From Actinokineospora enzanensis DSM 44649 (GTDB lineage: Bacteria > Actinomycetota > Actinomycetes > Mycobacteriales > Pseudonocardiaceae): DNA of 64,000 nucleotides. The stretch is taken from positions 62,001-126,000 of the forward strand of contig NZ_KB894421.1 in assembly GCF_000374445.1 (NCBI RefSeq), in the 5' to 3' direction. The notes beneath the pieces are model-generated. The model did no database searches, was not told where the DNA came from, and saw only the letters and a list, made by a program, of their open reading frames with translations. A program made the position numbers and the translations under genes. The stretch's first letter is position 1; the number at the start of each line of letters is the position of its first letter. Positions 34,225 through 43,394 of the stretch are shown in pieces.

Positions 34225-35147
34225 GCGGACGAGGCCTCCTCGTGCGTGTGGTATTCGACGGCATCGCCGGTGAGCTGCATGAACGCCTGCTCCAGCGAGC
34301 CGACCTGGGGGTTGAGCTCGTGCAGCACGATCCCGTTCGCGGCGGCCAGCTCGCCGATCTCCGCACTGTCCATTCCGGACACCCGGAGTCCCGGCGGGGT
34401 GCCGGTGTCCGGGGCCACCGTGCCGCCGCCGATGCGCAGCAGCTCGGCCAGCGCGTCCAGCTGTGGGCTGCGCACCAGGACCGTGGTCTCGGTGGCGTGC
34501 GCGATGAAGTCCTCGACCGTGCCCTGGTAGATCAGCTTGCCGCGGCCGATGACTACCAGGTCCTGCGCGGTCTGCGCCATCTCGGAGAGCAGGTGGCTGG
34601 AGACGAAGACCGTGCGGCCGTTCTCCGCGAGCTGGTGCATGAACCGGCGGATCCACAGGATGCCCTCGGGGTCCAGACCGTTGACCGGTTCGTCGAACAG
34701 CAGCACCTGCGGGTCGCCCAGGAGCGCGGCGGCGATACCCAGCCGCTGGGACATGCCCAGCGAGAAACCGCCCGCGTTCTTCTTTGCCACCGAGGTGAGC
34801 CCGACCAGGTCGAGCACCTCGTCCACGCGCGAGGTCGGCAGCTTGTTCGAGGCGGCGAGCCAGCGCAGGTGCGCGCGGGCGGACCGGTTGGGGTGCACCC
34901 ACTTGGCGTCCAGCAGCGCGCCGACGGTACGCAGCGGTTGGTGCAGGTTGCGGTAGTGCTTGCCGTCCAGCAGCACGTCACCGGAGGTCGGGCGGTCCAG
35001 GCCGAGGATCATTCGCATGGTGGTGGACTTCCCGGCGCCGTTCGGGCCAAGGAACCCGGTGACCCGGCCCTCGCCGACGGTGAAAGACAGGTTGTCGACC
35101 GCGACGGTGCGGCCATAGCGCTTCGTCAGACCGGACGCCTCGATCAT
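34221..35147 (-). CDS. ABC transporter ATP-binding protein, BcrA-like (cassette 2)
   Basis: A 308-residue ATPase starting ATG 35147 (MIEASGLTKRYG). Walker A is GPNGAGKSTT, the signature FSLGMSQRLGIAAA, and Walker B VLLFDEPVNGLDPEGI. The C-terminal ~90 residues contain the VLHELNPQVGSLEQAFMQLT ending typical of BcrA-type bacitracin exporters. It is a paralogue of the 36794 ATPase, with long identical stretches such as GALLDAKWVHPNRSARAH. Translationally coupled to its permease. Confidence 0.92.
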   Translation of the reverse strand: MIEASGLTKRYGRTVAVDNLSFTVGEGRVTGFLGPNGAGKSTTMRMILGLDRPTSGDVLLDGKHYRNLHQPLRTVGALLDAKWVHPNRSARAHLRWLAASNKLPTSRVDEVLDLVGLTSVAKKNAGGFSLGMSQRLGIAAALLGDPQVLLFDEPVNGLDPEGILWIRRFMHQLAENGRTVFVSSHLLSEMAQTAQDLVVIGRGKLIYQGTVEDFIAHATETTVLVRSPQLDALAELLRIGGGTVAPDTGTPPGLRVSGMDSAEIGELAAANGIVLHELNPQVGSLEQAFMQLTGDAVEYHTHEEASSA

Positions 35148-35210
35148 GCGCCCGATGGTCGCACGCACCAGCCCACCGCGCTAACGGACAGCTAAAGGTC
35201 GAACGAGCGG

Positions 35211-35245
35211 AGCCCGGGTCGCCTCCCCGTAAGGCGACCCGGGCT
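35211..35245. terminator. Terminator of ABC cassette 1
   Basis: A 13-bp perfect stem (35211-35223 and 35233-35245) with a 9-base loop separates the two duplicated ABC cassettes. Confidence 0.8.
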
Positions 35246-35299
35246 CTTTCCCCGTGGTGGTCCCGCCGCTCCCCGAATGATCGGCGGGACCGGGTGGAC

Positions 35300-36025
35300 C
35301 TACGCGTCGCGCTTGTTCGCGACGACCAGTGCGGCGATCAGCAGTGCTGCCGTGACCCCGGCGAAGTAGAGCAGCGAGCCCCAGGGGGACTGCGGCGCCT
35401 CCGGCACCGGGTTGAGGAACCGCCCGGCGTTGATGAACGGCATCCAGTCCTGGATGTCCCGGCCGACATTGGGGATCAGCGCGACCAGGTTCTCCACCAG
35501 CAGCGGCCAGATCAGCAGGATGGACAGGGCGCCCGCGGACTGGCGGACCAGCACGCCGACGGCCACCGAGAGCACCGCCGCGAGAGCGAAGACCAGCCCG
35601 GCGCCCGCGACCATGCGCAGGTCGTCGCCGGTGCTGATGGCCAGCTCCGGGCTGCTGTCGATCATCCGCGCGACCGCCCAGGAGCCGAACGCGGCGATCT
35701 CGCCGAGCACGCCTGCCAGCACGGCGACCACCACGCACTTGGCCAGCAGCACGCCGCTGCGGTTGGGCACCGCCTGGAAGGTGGTCCGGATGGTGGCGAA
35801 GCGGTACTCGGTGGTGATGGCCAGCGCGGCCATCACGGTGATGATCATCAGGCCGAACTGGATGCCGAACTGGCTGTGCTCCACCCGCAGCGGGTTGTTC
35901 CCGCCGTGGTTGAGCGCGACCATCACGGCCATGCCGATGGTGAGGCCGAGCGCGAGCAGCGCGGACCACCATGGCGAGCGAGTGGTGAACAGCTTGATCC
36001 GCTCGGTGGCGAGCAGCGTGGTCAT
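35300..36025 (-). CDS. ABC-2 transporter permease (cassette 1, second)
   Basis: A 241-residue permease (MTTLLATERIKLFTTRSPWW ... VANKRDA) with six predicted helices and the conserved TTEYRFATIRTTFQAVPNR loop. It overlaps the stop of the preceding permease by a TGATG junction, so the two are translated together. Two unequal permeases with one ATPase suggest a heterodimeric channel. A terminator follows within 55 bases of the stop. Confidence 0.87.
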   Translation of the reverse strand: MTTLLATERIKLFTTRSPWWSALLALGLTIGMAVMVALNHGGNNPLRVEHSQFGIQFGLMIITVMAALAITTEYRFATIRTTFQAVPNRSGVLLAKCVVVAVLAGVLGEIAAFGSWAVARMIDSSPELAISTGDDLRMVAGAGLVFALAAVLSVAVGVLVRQSAGALSILLIWPLLVENLVALIPNVGRDIQDWMPFINAGRFLNPVPEAPQSPWGSLLYFAGVTAALLIAALVVANKRDA

Positions 36026-36789
36026 CAGGCATCCCTCCGCTTGGCCGTGGTGATGGCGATGACCAGTACGACCACGGCGAAGGCCGCGAAGTAGAGCAGC
36101 GCGGGCCACGGGCCAAGGCCCGCCTCGGCGGGCGGCGGCCCCTCGTTGATCGGGCGCGTGGTGATGTCCGCGTCCCCGGTGATGAACGCGTTGGACATGT
36201 TGAACGGCAGCCAACGGTGGATCTTCGGACCGATCGTGGGGATCAGCGTGACCAGGCCCTCGACCAGGTTGGTGTAGATCAGCAGCAGCGCGATGGCGCC
36301 CGCCGAGTGCCGCACCAGCACGCCGACGCCGACCGCGATCACGGCCGCGATGGCGTACACCAGGCCGACGCCTGCCACCGCGCGCCACTCGTAGGCGGTG
36401 TCGATGCCAAGGTCGGCACTGGACTTGATCAGCTTGCTGATGCCCCAGGAGCCGAACGCGCACAGCTCGCCGACGATCCCGGCCAGGATCGCCACCACGG
36501 CCGTCTTGGCCAGCAGCGCGGTCGGGCGGTTGGGCACGGCCAGGAAGGTGGCCCGGATGGTGGAGAACCGGTACTCGGTGGTGATCGCCAGCGCGGCCAT
36601 CACCATCACCACGACCAGGCCGAAGGTATAGCCGAACTGGGTGGCGGCGACGTTCATCGGGGACGCGGCGTTCGAGGTGCCGGACATCAGCGCGCCGAAC
36701 CCGATCGTGATGGCGAGCGCGATCGCGGTGCACCACCAGGGCGAGCGGGTGGAGAACAGCTTCATCCGCTCGACAGCGAGGAGAGTCAT
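36025..36789 (-). CDS. ABC-2 transporter permease (cassette 1, first)
   Basis: A 254-residue permease (MTLLAVERMKLFSTRSPWW ... TTAKRRDA), paralogous to the two other permeases here. It has six predicted helices, with an extra loop containing Pro-rich NEGPPPAEAG before the last helix. It lies four bases after the ATPase gene and overlaps the next permease. The role is in the same exporter; substrate unknown. Confidence 0.87.
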   Translation of the reverse strand: MTLLAVERMKLFSTRSPWWCTAIALAITIGFGALMSGTSNAASPMNVAATQFGYTFGLVVVMVMAALAITTEYRFSTIRATFLAVPNRPTALLAKTAVVAILAGIVGELCAFGSWGISKLIKSSADLGIDTAYEWRAVAGVGLVYAIAAVIAVGVGVLVRHSAGAIALLLIYTNLVEGLVTLIPTIGPKIHRWLPFNMSNAFITGDADITTRPINEGPPPAEAGLGPWPALLYFAAFAVVVLVIAITTAKRRDA

Positions 36790-36793
36790 GTCG

Positions 36794-37738
36794 TCACTTC
36801 CCCGCAGGCACGAGCGTGGCCGGGGTCTGACCGTCGGTCAGCTCCGTGTGGTACTCCACCGAATCGCCGGTGAGCTGCATGAACGCCTCTTCCAGGGAGC
36901 CGCGCTGTGGGCTCAGCTCGTGCAGCACGACGCCCTCGCGGGCGGCCAGCTCGCCGATGTCGGCGCAGTCCATACCGGAGACGACCAGGTTCTCGCCCTC
37001 GTCGCGCAGGTTCGCGCCGAGCCTGCCCAGCGCGCCGCGCAGGACGGCCAGCTGCGGGCTGCGTACCCGCACGGTGTTCTCGGTGGCCTGGGCCACGAAG
37101 TCCTCGGTGCTGCTCTGCGAGATCAGCTTGCCGCGGCCGATGACGACCAGCTCCTGCGCGGTCAGCGCCATCTCGGAGAGCAGGTGGCTGGAGACGAAGA
37201 CGGTGCGGCCCTCGTCGGCCAGCCGGTGCATGAACTTGCGGATCCAGAGAATGCCCTCCGGGTCCAGGCCGTTGACCGGTTCGTCGAACAGCAGCACCTG
37301 CGGGTCGCCGAGCAGCGCGGCGGCGATGCCCAGCCGCTGCGACATGCCCAGCGAGAAACCGCCCGCGCGCTTGCCCGCGACGGCGGTCAGGCCGACGATC
37401 TCCAGCACCTCGTCCACCCGGCGGGCCGGGAGCTTGTTGGACTTGGCCATCCACTGCAGGTGGGCGCGGGCGGACCGGTTGGGGTGCACCCACTTGGCGT
37501 CCAGCAGCGCGCCGACGGTGCGCAGCGGCTGGTGTAAGTCGCGGTAGCGCTTGCCGTCGATGAGCGCCGAACCCCCGGTCGGGGTGTCCAGCCCCAGGAT
37601 CATCCGCATGGTGGTGGACTTCCCGGCGCCGTTCGGCCCCAGGAACCCGGTCACCCGGCCCGTGGGGACCGAGAACGACAGGTTGTCGACGGCGAGCGTC
37701 TTGCCGTAGCGCTTGGTGAGGCCGACTGCCTCGATCAT
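36794..37738 (-). CDS. ABC transporter ATP-binding protein, BcrA-like (cassette 1)
   Basis: A 314-residue ATPase (MIEAVGLTKRYGKTLAV). Walker A is GPNGAGKSTT, signature FSLGMSQRLGIAAA, Walker B VLLFDEPVNGLDPEGI. GAGGAG lies six bases before ATG 37738. It is highly similar to the cassette 2 ATPase across its whole length, apart from a short C-terminal extension. First gene of a leftward three-gene operon, divergent from a TetR gene 246 bases away whose promoter carries a 22-bp palindrome. Confidence 0.93.
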   Translation of the reverse strand: MIEAVGLTKRYGKTLAVDNLSFSVPTGRVTGFLGPNGAGKSTTMRMILGLDTPTGGSALIDGKRYRDLHQPLRTVGALLDAKWVHPNRSARAHLQWMAKSNKLPARRVDEVLEIVGLTAVAGKRAGGFSLGMSQRLGIAAALLGDPQVLLFDEPVNGLDPEGILWIRKFMHRLADEGRTVFVSSHLLSEMALTAQELVVIGRGKLISQSSTEDFVAQATENTVRVRSPQLAVLRGALGRLGANLRDEGENLVVSGMDCADIGELAAREGVVLHELSPQRGSLEEAFMQLTGDSVEYHTELTDGQTPATLVPAGK

Positions 37739-37958
37739 GGTGACTCCTCTTAAGCCTGGCTGGTGCGCACCTCCCCTGGCACGCCCCCCCGTTCTGACAC
37801 CAGGATGCCGCCACCCGCGCTCTCGCGCGTCGTCCTGTGGTCGCCCCTCGGGGTCAGCTTTCAGGAGTAGCCTGCCGCACCCGCCGTGGCCCGGGGTATC
37901 GGGTACGACCCTGAGTGGACCCTGATCCGCGCGCCTGGTCCGGATGAGTGGCCAGGGG

Positions 37959-37980
37959 TTATTGAACTGTGCTTCAATAA
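37959..37980. promoter_or_regulatory. TTATTGAA-N6-TTCAATAA palindrome, TetR operator
   Basis: A perfect 8+6+8 palindrome, very AT-rich for this genome, ends four bases before the TetR gene start at 37985. Its position predicts direct autorepression. Confidence 0.7.
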
Positions 37981-37984
37981 TGGG

Positions 37985-38563
37985 GTGGCCCGCCCGAGAA
38001 CCATCTCCGACCAGCAGATACTGGACGCTGCCTCGGTGGTCATCGGGCGCGTGGGGCCGGGCTTCACCCTGGCTCAGACAGCCGCCGAGGCCGGGGTCTC
38101 GGTTGGCACGGTGGCGCAGCGCTTCGGCTCCAAGGACGGCCTGCTGCTGGCGATCTTCGACCACGCGACGGCCGAGGTCGCCGGTGCGATGCGCGCCGCC
38201 GCCGAGGTCGAGCCCGACCCGGTGGCGGGTGTCCGGGCCGCCGTGCTGCGCACTTTTGCATCGCTGGGCGACGCCGAGACCGCGGGCAACCACCTGGGAC
38301 AGCTCGGCGTCGACCTGATGGACCCGCACCTGCGCGCCAGGCTCGGCGTGCACTTCACCGCGATGCAGGCGGAACTACGCCGCGCGCTGGACCGGGCGCG
38401 GCCGCACCTGCCCGGCGCCCCGGCCGTGGACGTGGCAGCGCGGGTGCTGCTTTCCCTGGTGAACGGGGTCGCCATCGACTGGTCCGTCCGTCCGCACGGA
38501 CGCCTCGCGGACCGGATGACCGAGGACGTGGACGCGGTGCTGGAGGCGTGGCGCCGCGGGTGA
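37985..38563 (+). CDS. TetR-family transcriptional regulator
   Basis: A 192-residue regulator from GTG 37985 (VARPRTISDQQILDAA). The upstream open frame runs through the palindrome and is rejected. The HTH is FTLAQTAAEAGVSVGTVAQR followed by FGSKDGLLLAIFDHA. The C-terminal domain is all-helical with no recognised ligand signature. With no leader after the palindrome, the message is probably leaderless. The SDR gene begins ten bases after its stop and is likely co-transcribed. It may also control the divergent ABC operon. Confidence 0.87.
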   Translation: MARPRTISDQQILDAASVVIGRVGPGFTLAQTAAEAGVSVGTVAQRFGSKDGLLLAIFDHATAEVAGAMRAAAEVEPDPVAGVRAAVLRTFASLGDAETAGNHLGQLGVDLMDPHLRARLGVHFTAMQAELRRALDRARPHLPGAPAVDVAARVLLSLVNGVAIDWSVRPHGRLADRMTEDVDAVLEAWRRG

Positions 38564-38572
38564 GGGGAGGAC

Positions 38573-39574
38573 ATGACGGTGGATGACCAGACTGTGACGG
38601 ACAGTGCTGTTACAGACGGTGCTGTTGTAGACGGTGCGGCGGCTGTAGACGGTGCGGCGGCGGACGGTGCGTTGGCGGGTCGGGTCGCGGTGGTGACCGG
38701 TGCGACCCGGGGCTGCGGTCGGGGTATCGCGGTGGAGCTGGGCGCGGCGGGGGCGACGGTCTACGTCACCGGGCGCACGACCCGGGACAGCGCCTCGCCG
38801 ATGAAGCGCGCGGAGACGATCGAGGAGACTGCGGAGCTGGTCGACGCGGCGGGCGGCACGGGCATCCCGGTCCGCTGCGACTTCTCGGTGGTGTCCGATG
38901 TGGACGCCCTGCGCGACCGGATCGAGGCCGAGCACGGCCGGATCGACGTGTTGGTCGACGACGTCTGGGGCGGCGACCCGTTCGTCGACTTCGAGGCGTC
39001 CTATTGGGAGTCCTCTTTGGACAACGCGGTCCAGGTCGTGCGCAACGGCCTGGAGACCCACCTGATCACCCTGCACCGGCTGCTGCCCCTGGTCGTCAAG
39101 CGGCGCGGCGGGCTGGTGGTCGAGGTGACCGACGGCGACACCGAGCGGTACTGGGGCACCGGGATCCCGTACTACCTGGTGAAGTCCGGCGTCCGGGCGA
39201 TCGGCCGGGCCCTCGGCGCGGACCTCGCCGAGCACGGGGTCACCGGCCTGTCGGTCACCCCCGGTTTCCTGCGCTCGGAGATGATGCTCGAACACTTCGG
39301 CGTCACCGAGGAGAACTGGCGGGACGGCGCGGCGAAGGACCCGCACTACGTCATGGCCGAGTCGCCCCGCTACGTCGGCCGGGCCATCGCCGCGCTCGCC
39401 GCCGACCCGGACGTCTCCCGGTTCGCGGGCCGCACCATGGCCAGCTGGACGCTGATGCGCGAGTACGGGTTCACCGATGTGGACGGCAGCCGCCCGGACT
39501 GGGGCCGCTGGTTCGAGGAGGTCTACGAGACGAAGACCGACCCGACCACCGTGGACCCCGCCCGGTACCGGTGA
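38573..39574 (+). CDS. SDR-family oxidoreductase with repetitive N-terminal extension
   Basis: A 333-residue SDR (MTVDDQTVTD), with GGGGAGG just before the ATG. Residues ~8-32 are imperfect V-x-DGA repeats with no family counterpart. The SDR core starts at about residue 37: VVTGATRGCGRGIAVEL (NAD(P) site), RTTRD, VDDVWGGD at the NNAG position, and the YYLVKSG active Tyr/Lys. TPGFLRSEMM follows. The core resembles the large SDRs with a C-terminal TRP/GRW tail (SRPDWGRWFEEVY). Substrate unknown. Immediately downstream of a TetR gene. Confidence 0.85.
   Translation: MTVDDQTVTDSAVTDGAVVDGAAAVDGAAADGALAGRVAVVTGATRGCGRGIAVELGAAGATVYVTGRTTRDSASPMKRAETIEETAELVDAAGGTGIPVRCDFSVVSDVDALRDRIEAEHGRIDVLVDDVWGGDPFVDFEASYWESSLDNAVQVVRNGLETHLITLHRLLPLVVKRRGGLVVEVTDGDTERYWGTGIPYYLVKSGVRAIGRALGADLAEHGVTGLSVTPGFLRSEMMLEHFGVTEENWRDGAAKDPHYVMAESPRYVGRAIAALAADPDVSRFAGRTMASWTLMREYGFTDVDGSRPDWGRWFEEVYETKTDPTTVDPARYR
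38594..38668 (+). repeat. 15-18-bp in-frame microrepeat
   Basis: Five diverged units ending in GACGGT or GACAGT (for example 38606-38620 and 38621-38635) encode V-x-DGA-like pentapeptides at the N-terminus of the SDR. The number of units is a whole multiple of three bases, so length change keeps the frame. Confidence 0.6.
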
Positions 39575-39575
39575 C

Positions 39576-40241
39576 TCACACGTCCCCTGGCCGCACCAGA
39601 CCGGTCTCGTAGGCCAGCACCACCGCCTGCACCCGGTCCCGCAGCTCCAGCTTGGACAGCACCCGGCCCACGTGCGTCTTCACGGTGGCCTCGGACAGGA
39701 ACAGCTTGCGGGCGATCTCGGTGTTCGACAGCCCCTGGGCCATCAGCACGAGCACCTCGCGCTCCCGCTCGGTGAGCACGTCGAGCACCGACGCGTCGCG
39801 CAGCTCGCCGCCGCCCGGACCGAGGAACCGGTCCAGCAGCCTGCGGGTCACGCTCGGCGAGACCACCGCGTCGCCGCTGGCCACCGAGCGCAGCGCGGAG
39901 ACCAGGTGGCTGGGCGGGGTGTCCTTGAGCAGGAAGCCGCTGGCGCCGTTGCGCAGCGCCGACAGGGCGTACTCGTCCAGGTCGAAGGTGGTCATCACGA
40001 GGACCTTGGAGGTGCCCTGCTCGGTGATCACCCTGGTCGCCTCGACGCCGTCCAGCACCGGCATCCGGACATCCATCAGCACCACGTCCGGGCGCAGCTT
40101 GTCGGCCAGCTCGATGGCGGCCCGGCCGTCACCCGCCTCGCCGACGACCTCCATGTCCTCCTGGGCACCGAGGACCATCCGGAAGCCGACGCGCATGAGT
40201 TCCTGGTCGTCCACCAGCACCACCCTGATCACGTGGCCCAA
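39576..40241 (-). CDS. NarL/LuxR-family response regulator
   Basis: A 219-221-residue regulator. The receiver has DDQ near the N-terminus, phospho-acceptor Asp in VVLMDVRMPVLDG (about 57), Thr in VMTTF and Lys in FLLKDTPP. The LuxR HTH is LTEREREVLVLMAQGLSNTE then TVKTHVGRVLSKL. TTG 40241 lies seven bases after GGAGG; GTG 40232 is the alternative. It follows its kinase 11 bases downstream and should be phosphorylated by it. Its stop is one base from the convergent SDR stop. Confidence 0.94.
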   Translation of the reverse strand: MGHVIRVVLVDDQELMRVGFRMVLGAQEDMEVVGEAGDGRAAIELADKLRPDVVLMDVRMPVLDGVEATRVITEQGTSKVLVMTTFDLDEYALSALRNGASGFLLKDTPPSHLVSALRSVASGDAVVSPSVTRRLLDRFLGPGGGELRDASVLDVLTEREREVLVLMAQGLSNTEIARKLFLSEATVKTHVGRVLSKLELRDRVQAVVLAYETGLVRPGDV

Positions 40242-40252
40242 CCTAACGCCTC

Positions 40253-41449
40253 CTACGCGGTGGACACCGGTAGCACTGCTCGGACGCGCCAGCCGCCTTC
40301 CGTGTGCGGGCCTGCCTGGAGCGTGCCGCCGAAGACGTTGGCGCGTTCGCGCATGCCGATGAGGCCGTTGCCGCCGACCGATGACAGGGCGGCGAGCCGG
40401 GGGTGCCGGTCGGTGCCGGGGCCGCGGTCGGTGATGTCCAGCTCCACCCGGTCACCGATCCGCTGCACGTGCACGGCCGCGGTCGCGCCGGGGCCCGCGT
40501 GCTTGATCGTGTTGGTCAGCGCCTCCTGGACGATCCGGTAGATGCCCAGGCCGACGCCCGCGGGCAGGTCGTCCAGCTCGCCGGTCAGGTCCAGCCGCAC
40601 CGGCACGCCGATGGCCCGGACCCGCTCGGCCAGGTCCGAGATGGACTGTGCGCCCGGCTGCGGCGCGCGGTCGGACTCGCCGTCGTCGCTGCGCAGCACG
40701 CCGAGCAGGCGGCGCAGCTCGGTCAGCGCCTCGCGGCCGGTGGCGGAGATGGTGTTGATGGCCCGTTCGGCCACGTCGGGCTGGGACCGGACCGCGTAGG
40801 CGGCGCCGTCGGCCTGGACCACGATGACGCTGACCGCGTGCGCGACCACGTCGTGCAGCTCGCGGGCGATCCGGGCGCGCTCCTGGCCGACGGCGATCCG
40901 TGCCTGTTGGTCGCGCTCGGTCTCCAGCAGCGCCAGCCTGCGCTCCACCTCCGCGTGGTAGGCCCGGCGGGCACCGGAGAACTCGCCGAGCGACCAGCAG
41001 AACCCGAAGATCACCACGATCACCACGGTGGGCGTCACCGCGCCAGGGAAGCCCTGCCGCCAGACCGCCCAGGCCGTGGTGCCGACGGCCAGCCACAGCA
41101 CGTACAGCGCGCCCTGCCGCCTGCTCACATAGGCGACCACGGTGTACAGCGAGATGCCCAGCGCGATGTCCGCGCCGCGCATCCGGGCGTCGATGCCGCC
41201 GAGGTTCGGTCCGTGCGTGAGCAGCTGCACGAAGCCTGCGCCCAGCACCAGGTACGCGGACAGCAGCGGGTACCGCCTGCGGATCACCAGCGGTCCCAGC
41301 AGTCCCAGCCCGACCAGCCAGAACACCACCGGGTTCACCCCGCCGGGCATGGCGAAGGCGGAGATCGACTCCAGGGCGCCGAGCACGGCGGCGATGACGC
41401 TGTCCCCGGCGATCGGGTGCGCCTTCATCCACAAGCTCAGTCTCCGCAC
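40253..41449 (-). CDS. Two-component sensor histidine kinase (HisKA_3/NarX type)
   Basis: About 398 residues from GTG 41449 (VRRLSLWM); ATG 41428 is an alternative. The N-terminal half has four to five membrane helices with short loops, i.e. intramembrane sensing. The dimerisation helix contains ERARIARELHDVVAHAVSV (phospho-His), then the N-box IVQEALTNTIKHAGPG and G-boxes (ITDRGPG, GGNGLIGMRERA). It pairs with the NarL regulator downstream. Kinases of this group in actinomycetes often control adjacent ABC exporters, but no target site could be assigned. Confidence 0.93.
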   Translation of the reverse strand: MRRLSLWMKAHPIAGDSVIAAVLGALESISAFAMPGGVNPVVFWLVGLGLLGPLVIRRRYPLLSAYLVLGAGFVQLLTHGPNLGGIDARMRGADIALGISLYTVVAYVSRRQGALYVLWLAVGTTAWAVWRQGFPGAVTPTVVIVVIFGFCWSLGEFSGARRAYHAEVERRLALLETERDQQARIAVGQERARIARELHDVVAHAVSVIVVQADGAAYAVRSQPDVAERAINTISATGREALTELRRLLGVLRSDDGESDRAPQPGAQSISDLAERVRAIGVPVRLDLTGELDDLPAGVGLGIYRIVQEALTNTIKHAGPGATAAVHVQRIGDRVELDITDRGPGTDRHPRLAALSSVGGNGLIGMRERANVFGGTLQAGPHTEGGWRVRAVLPVSTA

Positions 41450-41679
41450 GGTCCGAGCGTAGGCACTGTCGGCGCCGGTCCGCGTCCTCCCGGCGTCGCA
41501 TTGCCCGGTCCGACCGCAGGCGGACCGGGCCAGCGGCTCCCCCGGCGCTCCCCCAGCGCACGGTGTCGGCGGACCGAACCAGGCGAGTGTGGACACGCCG
41601 GGGCCCCGGTCATGGCACGATGCGGGGCGACCGACGGAGGGGAATCGGCCGGGTGCGCTCCGGCCGGGGAGGAATCGGC

Positions 41680-43287
41680 TTGTCGACCGAGCAGCAGCAC
41701 CTGGCCGGCCCGTTGTCCGCCGCGGTGGCCAACCTCTGCCAGCGCCTGCAGCCCCAGGTGTCCGCACGCACCGCCGCCGGGTTCCGCGAGGTGCTGCGCA
41801 GGTTGTCCGCCCCGTTGCAGGTAGCGGTCGCCGGGCGGATCAAGTCCGGGAAGTCCACGCTGGTCAACGCGTTGATCGGGCGCCGGGTCGCGCCCACCGA
41901 CGTCGGCGAGTGCACCCGGCTGGTGACCCGCTTCCAGTACGGCACGGTGGACCGGGTGGAGCTGGTCTTCTTCGACGGTCGCAAGCAGGTGCTGCCGTTC
42001 GACGTCGGCGGCATGATCCCGAAGGACCTGGAGGTCGACTTCGACAAGGTCTCGCACCTGGAGGCCTACCTGACCAACGCGGTGCTGCGGGACCTGACCG
42101 TGATCGACACCCCCGGCCTCGGCTCGCTGGACCTGGCCTCGGTGAAGCGCACCGAGCAGCTGCTGGGCGCGGCCAAGCACCGCAAGTCCGACGACGACCC
42201 GGACGCTGCCGAGGGCGACCGGGCCGCGGACGGGGACGCGGACACCGACGAGGACGACGGCGAGCTGGACGACACCTCGCGCAACGCCGTGGCGGGCGCC
42301 GAGGCCGTGCTCTACGTGGTGACCCAGGGCGTGCGGGCCGACGACCAGCAGGCGTTGGCCGCGTTCACCGCCGCCACGGCCAGCCGGGAGGCGGGCCCGG
42401 TCAACGCCATCGCGGTGCTCAACAAGGCCGACACGATCACCCCGGAGTCGGTGACCGGCAGCGACGGCGACGTGTGGAAGGCGGCCACGCTGCTGGCCGA
42501 GAAGCAGGCGGCCACGCTCAAGCCGCGGGTCGCCGACGTCATCCCGGTGATCGGCCTGCTCGCCGAGTCCGCCGAGTCCGGCAACTTCACCTCCGCCGAC
42601 GCGGACGCGCTGCGCCAGCTGGCCCAGCTCGACGACGGCACCTGGGAGACGATGCTGATCTCCGCGGACATCTTCACCAGCTGGGAGTGCGAGGTGCCCA
42701 CCGGCACCCGGGTGCGGCTGCTGGAGAAGCTGGACCTGTACGGCATCCGCTGCGCGGTGGACACGCTGCGCGCCGAGCCGGACCTGACCGCGGGCGCGCT
42801 GCGCCGCAAGCTGCTGGACGCCTCCGGCCTGGCGGGCGTGCGCACCCGGCTGGACGCGGTGTTCCGGGTCCGCGCGGACGGCATCAAGGCGGCCGCCGCG
42901 CTGGCCTCGGTGACCGCGCTCGCGCACGCCTCCGGCGACCCGGGCGAGCGGCAGCGGGTGCACGACGCGATCGAGGTGCTGCTGGCCAAGCCGGAGGCGC
43001 ACCAGCTGCGGTTGCTGGAGGCGCTGACCCTGGTCACCTCGGGCGCGGTGAACATGCCGGAGGACCTGGCCGAGGAGGTGCTGCGGGTGGGCGGCAGCGC
43101 CGAGGTGGGCGAGCAGCTTGGCATGCGCGGCCGCCCGCACAAGGAGCTGTCCGCGTACGCGCTGGAGCGCGCGGGCTGGTGGCGGTCGTTCGCCTCGTTC
43201 GGCGCGACCCCGGCGCAGAGCCGGGTGGCGCACGTGGTGCACCGGGCCTACTTCCTCATCTGGCAGCAGCTGAAGGCACAGGCCTGA
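41680..43287 (+). CDS. Dynamin-family GTPase (first of pair)
   Basis: About 535 residues from TTG 41680, preceded six bases upstream by GGGGAGGA; a GTG at 41653 with its own similar site is possible. The GTPase domain has G1 GRIKSGKST (about 50), G3 DTPGLG and G4 LNKAD. Between G3 and G4 is an acidic insertion (about residues 170-198, Asp/Glu-rich). The C-terminal half is helical (stalk-like) without an obvious membrane helix. Bacterial dynamins remodel membranes, for example in sporulation septation (DynA/B) or isoniazid-induced stress (IniA/C). Followed by a GrpE-like gene and a second dynamin. Confidence 0.88.
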   Translation: MSTEQQHLAGPLSAAVANLCQRLQPQVSARTAAGFREVLRRLSAPLQVAVAGRIKSGKSTLVNALIGRRVAPTDVGECTRLVTRFQYGTVDRVELVFFDGRKQVLPFDVGGMIPKDLEVDFDKVSHLEAYLTNAVLRDLTVIDTPGLGSLDLASVKRTEQLLGAAKHRKSDDDPDAAEGDRAADGDADTDEDDGELDDTSRNAVAGAEAVLYVVTQGVRADDQQALAAFTAATASREAGPVNAIAVLNKADTITPESVTGSDGDVWKAATLLAEKQAATLKPRVADVIPVIGLLAESAESGNFTSADADALRQLAQLDDGTWETMLISADIFTSWECEVPTGTRVRLLEKLDLYGIRCAVDTLRAEPDLTAGALRRKLLDASGLAGVRTRLDAVFRVRADGIKAAAALASVTALAHASGDPGERQRVHDAIEVLLAKPEAHQLRLLEALTLVTSGAVNMPEDLAEEVLRVGGSAEVGEQLGMRGRPHKELSAYALERAGWWRSFASFGATPAQSRVAHVVHRAYFLIWQQLKAQA

Positions 43288-43394
43288 TCGCCCGCTGATG
43301 ATCACCTCCGGGCTGCCGGAACCGCCGTGGCGCGGCCGCCCGGCGCTATACGATTCGGCATCGGTCGGGGTGTGAGCAGGCTGGGTGAGGCGGA

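Noticed and set aside
41563-41680. Longer N-terminus for the first dynamin
   Set aside because: The added residues are Arg/Gly-rich with no family match, while TTG 41680 has a strong ribosome site.
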